47,067 bases of DNA, taken from the NCBI GenBank assembly GCA_035296385.1, contig DATHBB010000180.1, forward strand, positions 1 through 47,067. The letters are read 5' to 3'. This document shows positions 40,910-47,067 of this stretch, piece after piece. The notes under the pieces are model-generated. The model was not told where the DNA came from and did not search any database. It worked only from the letters and a program-made list of their open reading frames with translations. Positions within the stretch are counted from its first letter, which is position 1. Every line of letters starts with the position of its first letter. The translations under genes and the position numbers were made by a program. The stretch is from JAIVJZ01 sp035296385 (GTDB lineage: Bacteria; Acidobacteriota; Blastocatellia; Pyrinomonadales; Pyrinomonadaceae).

Positions 40910-42637
40910 CTAGCTTTGCGATGCGCCGTTGCGAACCATTTCGGCGAGGCGTTTGGCGTCGGGGAAGACTTCGAGGGCGCGCAGGAGTTGCGGGTCGCTG
41001 TCGAGGAGCGCACGGATGGCGGCTTCGTTGCCGTAGGCGGCGGTGACGATCTCTTCGCGGATGCGCAGTTTGACGTAGTCGAGGTCGGCGTCGATTTGCG
41101 CGTTGGTTAAACCGGATTCCGCGTCGCGTCGCGTGTACGTGCGGAAGGCTTCGAGGACGCGTTCGGTGACGGGGTAGTCGGTCGGGCGGGGGAACTGGCC
41201 GTAGAGAGTTTTTTCGACGCGATAACTTTCGAGGCCGGGGATTTGACCGGCGACGAGTTGGCGCGTGAACTGGAAGGCGGCCTCGAAGATGCGACCGCGC
41301 ACGGGACTCGACACGTCGAGCGGTTTCACTTCGATATCGGGCGTGATGCCGCCGCCGCCGTAGAAGACGCGACCGGCGGCGGTCTTGACGGCTGGGCCGG
41401 TCGGCGGGTGCGGCGTCGGAGTCGGCGTCGGCTCAAGCGTGGTTGTGGCGTGCGCGTTTGGCGTCGCGGCGAGCGTGGGCGCGCGGGGCGCGCTCGGCTG
41501 CGGTTCGTCGTCCGCGTCGTGGCGGACGTAGTAGTCGTAGAGCGAGCCGTTCGAGTAGTCGCGCTGGATGGAGCGCCCGTAGGGCGTGTAATACTTTTGC
41601 GTGGTGAGCGTCAGGCCCGTGCCGTATTCGAGCGAGAAGACGCGCTGCACCAGTCCCTTGCCGAACGTCGTCTCGCCGACGAGGTAGCCGCGCCCGTAAT
41701 CCTGTATCGCGCCCGCGACGATCTCGGAGGCCGAGGCGGAGTTGCGGTTGACCAAGACGACGAGCGGGAAGTCTTCGGGGTCGTAGGCCGTGTTCTCGAA
41801 CGTCTGCGGCGTGCCGTACTCGCCGCGCCCGCGCACGCTCACGATGGTCTGCCCGCGCGGCAAAAACTGGCTCGCCACGTTAATAGACTCTTTGAGCAGC
41901 CCGCCCGGGTTGTTGCGCAGGTCGAGCACGAGTTGGCGCAAGCCTTCGTCCTTGAGGCGCTTGATGGCGTTTTCGAGTTCGTCGCTCGTCGTGTTGGTGA
42001 AGCCGCCGGTTAAGGCGACGTAGCCTGTGCCGGGGCGGATCATGTAGGCGGTGCGAACGGAGGGCTGCGAGACGGCGTCGCGGTAGATGGTGAAATAGAG
42101 CGGCGCGAGTTCGCCCGCGCGTTCGACCTTGATGTTGACAGGCTCGCCGCGCTCGCCCCTCACGGCTTTGGAAACCTGTTCGCTCGTCCACTCGCGCGCG
42201 TCCTTGCCGTCAACTTCGGCGATGCGGTCGCCGTAGCGCAAGCCCGCGCGCGCGGCGGGCGTATTCGCCACGGGCGACTGTACGTAAACGCCGTCGCGGT
42301 GGCGCAGGATGGTCACGCCGATGCCGTAGAATTCCGAATCGTGATCCTGTTTGAGTTTGTCGTAGTCGGCGCGCGTGAAGAAGGTCGAATGCGGGTCGAG
42401 CGTCGAGAGCATGCCCTGAATGGCGGCCTGGCTGGCCTTCTCGTAGTCGATCTCGTCGGCGTACTCGTTCGAGATGAGCGACAGCACTTCCTTGTAATCG
42501 TGCTCGATGATCGCGTCGGCATCGGCGCTCGTGCCCGTCACGATGCGCTGCTCGGCGCGCCGCGACACGACGCCGCCGCCGACCGCCGCCACGACGACGA
42601 CCAGAGCCGCGATGATAAGTCCCAAACGTTTCTTCAT
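40910..42637 (-). CDS. S41-family C-terminal processing protease (CtpA-like)
   Basis: Tail-specific proteases cleave C-terminal ends of envelope proteins. The 575-residue protein has one N-terminal membrane anchor (KRLGLIIAALVVVVAAVGGGVV). The PDZ domain (about 110-190) starts at HDSEFYGIGVTI and includes ARAGLRYGDRIAEVDG. The S41 domain (about 200-390, with an extended C-terminus) shows LRNNPGGLL, NRNSASASEIVAGAI with the nucleophilic Ser near residue 299, and GETTFGKGLVQ with the catalytic Lys about 25 residues on. The ATG at 42637 is chosen over the upstream 42658 start because it begins directly before the anchor. Length is normal. A Pro/Thr-rich loop sits in the middle. Confidence 0.95.
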   Translation of the reverse strand: MKKRLGLIIAALVVVVAAVGGGVVSRRAEQRIVTGTSADADAIIEHDYKEVLSLISNEYADEIDYEKASQAAIQGMLSTLDPHSTFFTRADYDKLKQDHDSEFYGIGVTILRHRDGVYVQSPVANTPAARAGLRYGDRIAEVDGKDAREWTSEQVSKAVRGERGEPVNIKVERAGELAPLYFTIYRDAVSQPSVRTAYMIRPGTGYVALTGGFTNTTSDELENAIKRLKDEGLRQLVLDLRNNPGGLLKESINVASQFLPRGQTIVSVRGRGEYGTPQTFENTAYDPEDFPLVVLVNRNSASASEIVAGAIQDYGRGYLVGETTFGKGLVQRVFSLEYGTGLTLTTQKYYTPYGRSIQRDYSNGSLYDYYVRHDADDEPQPSAPRAPTLAATPNAHATTTLEPTPTPTPHPPTGPAVKTAAGRVFYGGGGITPDIEVKPLDVSSPVRGRIFEAAFQFTRQLVAGQIPGLESYRVEKTLYGQFPRPTDYPVTERVLEAFRTYTRRDAESGLTNAQIDADLDYVKLRIREEIVTAAYGNEAAIRALLDSDPQLLRALEVFPDAKRLAEMVRNGASQS

Positions 42638-42769
42638 AACTGCACTATACTGCACCACACTACACAGTGCTTCCCCGCTTGCTCCCGAATTCCCACCCGA
42701 ATTTTAACACAGCCGCACACACGCCGCCGAAACCGCGCGCGGCACAAATGGCCTGTGCTATAAAAGACA

Positions 42770-42850
42770 GTGACAAGTGACGAGTGACAGGTGACAAGTT
42801 AAAACAAAGAACTTGTCTTTGCTCGTCACCTGTCACTCGTCACTTGTCAC
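42770..42850. repeat. Inverted heptamer element, GTGACAR sub-family (before glycosyltransferase)
   Basis: Left arm 42770-42797 has four units (GTGACAA, GTGACGA, GTGACAG, GTGACAA). Right arm 42823-42850 has four inverted units (TCGTCAC, CTGTCAC, TCGTCAC, TTGTCAC). The loop is 25 nt and itself partly self-complementary. The glycosyltransferase ATG is 10 nt after the right arm. Confidence 0.93.
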
Positions 42851-42860
42851 TGGAGTTTTA

Positions 42861-43718
42861 ATGTCCCTCAATCTTTCGCTCATCATTCCGGCTTATAACG
42901 AAGCGGCGCGTCTGGGCACGACTTTGCAGGCGGCCTTCGAGTATTTGAACGCGCAAACGTCCGAGAGCGAACTCATCGTCGTGGACGACGGCTCGACGGA
43001 CGAGACTACGCGCGTCGCCGAACAGAGCTTCGAGCAACACGCAGGCCGGATCGGCAGCCATCTCATACGCATGCCCCGGAATCGCGGCAAGGGACACGCC
43101 GTGCGCGCCGGTCTGCTCGCCGCGCGCGCGCCCATCGCGCTCTTTTCCGACGCAGACCTTTCGACGCCGTTGACGGAGACGCCAAAACTCGTCGCACCCA
43201 TTCGCGCGGGCGAGTACGACATCGTCTTCGGCTCGCGCGCTCTCGACCGCTCGCTCATCGGCGTGCATCAACCCTGGCGACGCGAGCAGAGCGGGCGCGT
43301 CTTCAATCTCGTGATGCGGATCGCAACGGGCTTGCCCTTCTGGGACACGCAGTGCGGCTTCAAAGCCTTTCGCATGGACGTGTGCCGCCCCGTCGTCGAA
43401 GCCTCAAAAATTGATCGCTTCGGATTCGACGTGGAACTGCTCTACGTCGCACATCTCGCGGGCTTGCGCCTGCATGAGCGCGCCGTGCGTTGGAACGACG
43501 TGGCGGGCAGCAAGGTGAGTTTTATGAACGGACTCGACGGCTTCCTCGAACTGCGCGAACTGCGACGCGAAGCGCGGCGCGGCACTTACGACCACGCCAT
43601 CGAAACCACGCGCGCGCTCGCCCGGAGCCCGCAGGCGCGCCAAGCCCTCTTCACGGAAGAGGACGCGCCCGAAAGCGACGTTTCGCGCGAACTCGCCAGC
43701 GCCGCGCGGCGCATTTAA
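42861..43718 (+). CDS. Family 2 glycosyltransferase (dolichyl-phosphate glucosyltransferase-like)
   Basis: A 285-residue GT-A fold glycosyltransferase. It begins MSLNLSLIIPAYNEAARLG, then LIVVDDGSTDETT (about 37-49), RNRGKGHAVRAGLL, FSDADLSTP with the catalytic DxD-type Asp pair (about 98-107), GSRALDRSLIGV and a CGFKAF motif. Order and spacing match dolichyl- or undecaprenyl-phosphate beta-glucosyl/mannosyltransferases. There is no membrane segment in the protein itself. The upstream in-frame start at 42813 lies inside the heptamer element, so the ATG at 42861 is preferred. Sugar and lipid acceptor are not determined. Confidence 0.9.
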   Translation: MSLNLSLIIPAYNEAARLGTTLQAAFEYLNAQTSESELIVVDDGSTDETTRVAEQSFEQHAGRIGSHLIRMPRNRGKGHAVRAGLLAARAPIALFSDADLSTPLTETPKLVAPIRAGEYDIVFGSRALDRSLIGVHQPWRREQSGRVFNLVMRIATGLPFWDTQCGFKAFRMDVCRPVVEASKIDRFGFDVELLYVAHLAGLRLHERAVRWNDVAGSKVSFMNGLDGFLELRELRREARRGTYDHAIETTRALARSPQARQALFTEEDAPESDVSRELASAARRI

Positions 43719-43806
43719 TAGTTCCCACAGTAATACCAATGTCTCATTGGCTATTGCACTCTGGAAGTTCGGGCGTTAACTTTTACGGCTTCAACGGGAG
43801 GCGTCT

Positions 43807-44565
43807 ATGACAGCAGCAGCAGCACGACTCAACGTAAACATCGATCACGTGGCGACCGTGCGGCAGGCGCGGCGCGCGCCCGAACCGAGCCTCGTCGCCG
43901 CCGCGATGCTCTGCGAGCAGGCGGGCGCGGACGGCATCACCATACACCTGCGCGCCGACCGCCGCCACATTCAGGACGCAGACCTCCACACGCTTCGCCG
44001 CGCGGTCACAACTTACCTGAACGTCGAGTTGAACGTCTCGGACGAGATGATCGGCATCGCGCTCGACGCGCGCCCCGACGCCGTTTCGCTCGTCCCCGAA
44101 ACCGCGGAGGAGATCACGACCGAAGGCGGACTGGACGTGCGCTCACAACTCGAAGGGGTGCGCGGCGCGATTGACCGCCTGCGCGAAGGCGGAATCTTCG
44201 CCAGCATCTTCCTCGACCCCGACCCCGAGCAGGTCACCGCCGCGCACGAATCGGGCGCGCAACAGGTCGAACTCTGCACCGCGCTCTACGCGGAGGCGAC
44301 GCTCGGCGCGCGCGGCTTTCACGGCGCAGGCGCGGCGCGCGCCGCACACGAACTGCAACGCCTGCAAGAAGCCGCCACGCTCGCCGCGCAGTATGGCCTC
44401 AGAGTCGCAGCCGGGCACGGCCTCACCTATCGCAACATCGGCTCGGTCGCGCGCATCAACGAGATCACGGAGTTCAACATCGGCCACAACATCGTCTCGC
44501 GCGCCGTGCTCGTCGGTCTGGAGCGCGCCGTGCGCGAGATGCGCGAAGAGATCAATCTCGCTTAA
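43807..44565 (+). CDS. pdxJ: Pyridoxine 5'-phosphate synthase
   Basis: PdxJ condenses 1-deoxyxylulose-5-phosphate with 1-amino-acetone-3-phosphate to pyridoxine phosphate, the last step of DXP-dependent vitamin B6 synthesis. The 252-residue TIM barrel shows LNVNIDHVATVRQARR (8-23) with catalytic His, GADGITIHLRADRRHI (about 40-55), the conserved ELN-type NVELNVSD, and VAAGHGLTYRNIG with the phosphate loop. Length is normal. An AGGCG Shine-Dalgarno-like stretch precedes the ATG, and a TPR-protein gene follows by 59 nt on the same strand. pdxA and other B6 genes are outside the window. Confidence 0.97.
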   Translation: MTAAAARLNVNIDHVATVRQARRAPEPSLVAAAMLCEQAGADGITIHLRADRRHIQDADLHTLRRAVTTYLNVELNVSDEMIGIALDARPDAVSLVPETAEEITTEGGLDVRSQLEGVRGAIDRLREGGIFASIFLDPDPEQVTAAHESGAQQVELCTALYAEATLGARGFHGAGAARAAHELQRLQEAATLAAQYGLRVAAGHGLTYRNIGSVARINEITEFNIGHNIVSRAVLVGLERAVREMREEINLA

Positions 44566-44624
44566 ACTTCGACGCGGAGAGCTTCAGCGCCTCCTGAGGC
44601 GCAGAACAAGGGAGGACGAAACGA

Positions 44625-45518
44625 ATGATCCGCTCGCTGCGCCTCGCCTTATTCGCACACATCGCCGCCACCATCACGCTCGCCGTCGCCTCCGTCGCAT
44701 CGACGGAGCGGCGACTCGTGCGGCACGCTGCGTGGCAAAATCCGCAGGAGCAGACGGGCGGCGTGAAGAAGAAGAACCCGCCGCCCGGCGCACGCGGCTT
44801 CGAGCAGTTCGCCGGACGCGACGCCGCCGACAAACTCATCAAGGGCGCGGGCACGCGCAGGTCAGCGCCCGAACCCCCAGCCGGAATTATGAAGAAAAAA
44901 CCGCCACAGGCAGGCGCGCCGGAAACTTATGCGCGCGACGCCGAAAAGCAACGCGCGGCGGGAAACTACGAGGCCGCCGTCGTCGCTTACAAGAAGGCCA
45001 TCGAACTGAGCAAAAACTCTCCGGCTGACGACGGAGATTTGCAGTACGCGCTGGGCAAAGTCTATAGCGAAATGGAGCGTTACGCGGAGGCCGCCGCGCA
45101 GTTTCAGTATGCGTCAACCCGCCGCCCCTCAAACGAGATCGCGCTTTATGCGACCTACGAACTCGGCAACGCCTATCTGGATTTGGGGAAGTATGCGGAG
45201 GCAATCAATGCGTACGACAGGACTCTGAAAATTCTGGCGGGCGATTGGAAGAAATTCAACCCCAGCCTGAGCGAACAATATCTACCTTACCCGCACTACA
45301 GCAAAGGACTCGCGCACCTCGGCCTCGGGCAAAAGGAGGAGGCTGTGGCCGCGTTCGAGCAGGCGATCAAATTGAAGCCCGACTTCGAGGAGGCGCACTT
45401 CAACCTGGGGCTGACGCTCTGGCAACTGGGGCGCGCGGACGCGGCGCGTGCGCAGCAGAAGAGACTGAAAACTCTCGACGCCGCGTTGGGCGACAAACTC
45501 GCCGCACTGTTTAAGTAA
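44625..45518 (+). CDS. Exported TPR-repeat protein
   Basis: A 297-residue protein with tetratricopeptide repeats, which bind other proteins. The N-terminus MIRSLRLALFAHIAATITLAVASVA is a signal peptide. A Lys/Pro-rich stretch with KKKNPPPGA and IMKKKPPQAGA follows, and from about residue 97 several TPRs: YARDAEKQRAAGNYEAAVVAYKKAI, LQYALGKVYSEMERYAEAAAQFQYA, YATYELGNAYLDLGKYAEAINAYDR and PHYSKGLAHLGLGQKEEAVAAFEQAI. It follows pdxJ closely, so it may share the transcript, but no functional link is evident. A hairpin with a flanking duplicate follows its stop. Confidence 0.9.
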   Translation: MIRSLRLALFAHIAATITLAVASVASTERRLVRHAAWQNPQEQTGGVKKKNPPPGARGFEQFAGRDAADKLIKGAGTRRSAPEPPAGIMKKKPPQAGAPETYARDAEKQRAAGNYEAAVVAYKKAIELSKNSPADDGDLQYALGKVYSEMERYAEAAAQFQYASTRRPSNEIALYATYELGNAYLDLGKYAEAINAYDRTLKILAGDWKKFNPSLSEQYLPYPHYSKGLAHLGLGQKEEAVAAFEQAIKLKPDFEEAHFNLGLTLWQLGRADAARAQQKRLKTLDAALGDKLAALFK

Positions 45519-45519
45519 A

Positions 45520-45608
45520 AACGCCGGAGGGTCAAATAAAAACGCCGGAGGGCGGTCCTGTCAAAAAGCGGCTCCCGATCCGCTTTCCAACCGATGCCCT
45601 CCGGCGTT
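45520..45608. terminator. Hairpin region with a duplicated arm, between convergent genes
   Basis: A 13-bp stem AACGCCGGAGGGC (45541-45553) pairs with 45596-45608 and encloses a second 7-bp hairpin (45565-45571 with 45580-45586). The same 12-bp arm occurs once more just upstream (45520-45531). Two alternative hairpins may thus end the TPR and the DUF3072 transcripts. Confidence 0.65.
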
Positions 45609-45680
45609 ACCTTCGGCCAGTCGAAACCGACCGAAATCCATAGAAACCGTTAAACCCTCGCGCGTCCGGCGAAGGCGCAA

Positions 45681-45911
45681 CTACGACTGCTGTTCCAGCC
45701 CGCGACCCGTCTTCTGCTGCAACTCTTCGATGCGCTTCGACGCCTCGGCCTTCGTCAAGTTCTCGTCGAACTCTTCTTTCGCCTCTTCCGCGAGCGTCGA
45801 GAGGTACGAACGCTGCGCGCCGGTCATCGGCTCATCGCCCGTCGTCCAGTTGTCAGGGTCTTTGATGGTGTTGCTCTCGTTCGCCTGCTCCTGCGTTTGC
45901 TTGTCTGTCAC
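45681..45911 (-). CDS. DUF3072 small protein
   Basis: A 76-residue acidic protein of the DUF3072 family. Its core reads DPDNWTTGDEPMTGAQRSYLSTLAEEA, then LTKAEASKRIEELQQKTGRGL, which matches the family's characteristic D-P-x-x-W-x-T-G-D-E-P-M-T start and T-K-A-E-A-S-x-R-I-x-x-L end. It is a soluble SAP/helical-type fold with no signal peptide. Function unknown; homologs are small stand-alone genes. It lies between ruvB and the hairpin terminator on the minus strand. Confidence 0.88.
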   Translation of the reverse strand: MTDKQTQEQANESNTIKDPDNWTTGDEPMTGAQRSYLSTLAEEAKEEFDENLTKAEASKRIEELQQKTGRGLEQQS

Positions 45912-45947
45912 TTTCTCGTTCCCCCTTCTGTTCGTTTGATGTTGAAT

Positions 45948-47000
45948 TTAACTCGCCAACAAATCCTGCTGCACCTTCGGCGGCGTGAGTCCCAGATGCT
46001 TGTAAGCCGCGCGCGTGGCGACGCGACCGCGCGGCGTGCGATTGAGAAAGCCGATCTGGATCAAGTAAGGCTCGATGATCTCTTCGATGCTTTCGCGCTC
46101 CTCGCTGATGGAAGCGGCAATCGTGCCGATGCCCACGGGGCCGCCGTCGAATTTTTCGATAATCGCCGTCAGAATCTTGCGATCAACTTCGTCCAGACCG
46201 AACTTGTCAACTTCCATCTCGTCGAGCGCGCGCTTCGACAAGGCTTGCGTGATGCGCCCGTCGCCGAGGACCTGCGCATAGTCGCGCACGCGCCGCAAGA
46301 GGCGGTTGGCGATGCGCGGGGTGCCGCGTGCGCGCCGCGCGATCTCTTTCGCGCCCGTCGCCTCAATCTCCACGTTCAGAATTTCCGCCGAGCGGTGGAC
46401 GATGATTTCGAGGTCTTTCTGCGAATAAAAATCCAGATGAAAGACGATGCCGAAACGACCGCGAAGCGGCGCGGTAATCAGTCCGGCGCGAGTGGTCGCA
46501 CCAACTAAGGTGAACTTCGGCAAGTCCAGTTTGATGGAGCGCGCCGCCGTGCCCTGCCCGATCATGATGTCGAGTTGGTAGTCCTCCATCGCCGGATAGA
46601 GCACTTCCTCGATCTGCGGCTTGAGGCGATGAATCTCGTCTATGAAGAGGACTTCGCCTTCCTGCAAGTTGGTCAGGACCGCCGCGAGGTCGCCGCCGCG
46701 TTCGATGGCGGGCGCGCTGACCGACTTCAAAGGCGCGTTCATCTCCTGCGCGATGATCTGCGAGAGCGTGGTCTTGCCCAGTCCCGGCGGGCCGAAAAAG
46801 AGCACGTGATCCAGCGCCTCGCGGCGGGTTTGCGCGGCACGCAAAAAGATCTTCAGATTGTTGGTGATCTTCGTCTGCCCGACGTACTCATCGAGCGTGC
46901 GCGGGCGCAGACCCGGTTCCGTCTGACGGTCTTCCGGCGTCGCCTCGCCCGAAATTTCGCGCGTCTCTTCCGCCCTCTCCGGCGTGTTTTCCTGTGGCAT
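45948..47000 (-). CDS. ruvB: Holliday junction branch migration helicase RuvB
   Basis: RuvB is the AAA+ motor that with RuvA drives branch migration of Holliday junctions. The 350-residue protein has LRPRTLDEYVGQ (31-42), Walker A GPPGLGKTT (70-78), Walker B LFIDEIHRL (about 115-123), sensor 1 VGATTRAG, the arginine finger region LRGRFG and the C-terminal winged helix (NRTPRGRVATRAAYKHLG). An acidic N-terminal extension of about 30 residues precedes the family start. The ATG at 47000 has GGGGAG about 7 nt upstream and is preferred to the TTG at 47003. ruvA and ruvC are not in the window. Confidence 0.97.
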   Translation of the reverse strand: MPQENTPERAEETREISGEATPEDRQTEPGLRPRTLDEYVGQTKITNNLKIFLRAAQTRREALDHVLFFGPPGLGKTTLSQIIAQEMNAPLKSVSAPAIERGGDLAAVLTNLQEGEVLFIDEIHRLKPQIEEVLYPAMEDYQLDIMIGQGTAARSIKLDLPKFTLVGATTRAGLITAPLRGRFGIVFHLDFYSQKDLEIIVHRSAEILNVEIEATGAKEIARRARGTPRIANRLLRRVRDYAQVLGDGRITQALSKRALDEMEVDKFGLDEVDRKILTAIIEKFDGGPVGIGTIAASISEERESIEEIIEPYLIQIGFLNRTPRGRVATRAAYKHLGLTPPKVQQDLLAS

Positions 47001-47067
47001 CAACTCGCTCCCCTTGCCCTCTTTCGCCAGGTATCGAACGAGACGGATTATACCGCTTTTGAATCGT

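Overview
This window is one continuous stretch of a GC-rich bacterial chromosome carrying about 43 protein genes and no rRNA, tRNA or CRISPR that I can see. Several traits occur together: bacillithiol genes (a bshC and a ypdA-like reductase), selenoproteins of the peroxiredoxin and GrdB-like families, exported cyanophycinase-like and truncated-haemoglobin proteins, and many housekeeping genes. Together they suggest an Acidobacteriota-type organism, perhaps Blastocatellia/Pyrinomonadales. That placement is inference from gene content, not a measured result.

Layout. 1-4648 (minus strand): a translation operon rplM-rpsI-rpsB-tsf-pyrH-frr, with frr cut by the window edge. 4819-6754: an exported truncated haemoglobin facing an M48 metalloprotease across a clear terminator. 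7264-13784 (plus): a 1231-residue orphan P-loop ATPase, a DUF2520 Rossmann protein that overlaps it, and an ACT-domain malic enzyme. 13948-15402: two lower-GC unknown genes, one a lipoprotein. 15847-19690: a ypdA-like reductase divergent from a dapA-family aldolase that overlaps bshC by 4 nt. 19691-22258: a four-helix-bundle gene enclosed by inverted heptamer arrays, then mutL. 22394-32733: acetyltransferase, HAD phosphatase, S51 peptidase, biotinyl domain protein, biotin carboxylase, a CDP-alcohol phosphatidyltransferase, an M28 peptidase and several unknowns. 33140-36339 (minus): greA-type factor, pfkA and two selenoprotein genes. 36718-47000: a DUF11/lamin-tail surface protein, RlmI-type methyltransferase, CtpA protease, glycosyltransferase, pdxJ, a TPR protein, DUF3072 and ruvB.

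Two observations stand out. First, two adjacent minus-strand genes each contain one in-frame TGA exactly where a catalytic selenocysteine is expected: a peroxiredoxin (Sec47) and a GrdB-like protein (Sec143). Each has a hairpin just downstream that could act as a bacterial SECIS. An automatic caller would truncate both.

Second, at least ten gene boundaries carry one structural element: about four tandem 7-bp units, a short loop, and about four inverted 7-bp units. The heptamer sequence differs between sub-families (GTGACAR, GTCMGTT, AGAGGTC, GGGTAAA, GGAACGC-like) while the architecture is kept. Four consecutive junctions of the ribosomal operon each hold one. One copy carries a four-helix-bundle (S23/IVP-like) gene in its loop, so the other copies may be empty relatives of an ORF-bearing element. 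Two larger composite palindromes (32851-33052 and 38798-38959) add to a repeat-rich intergenic landscape.
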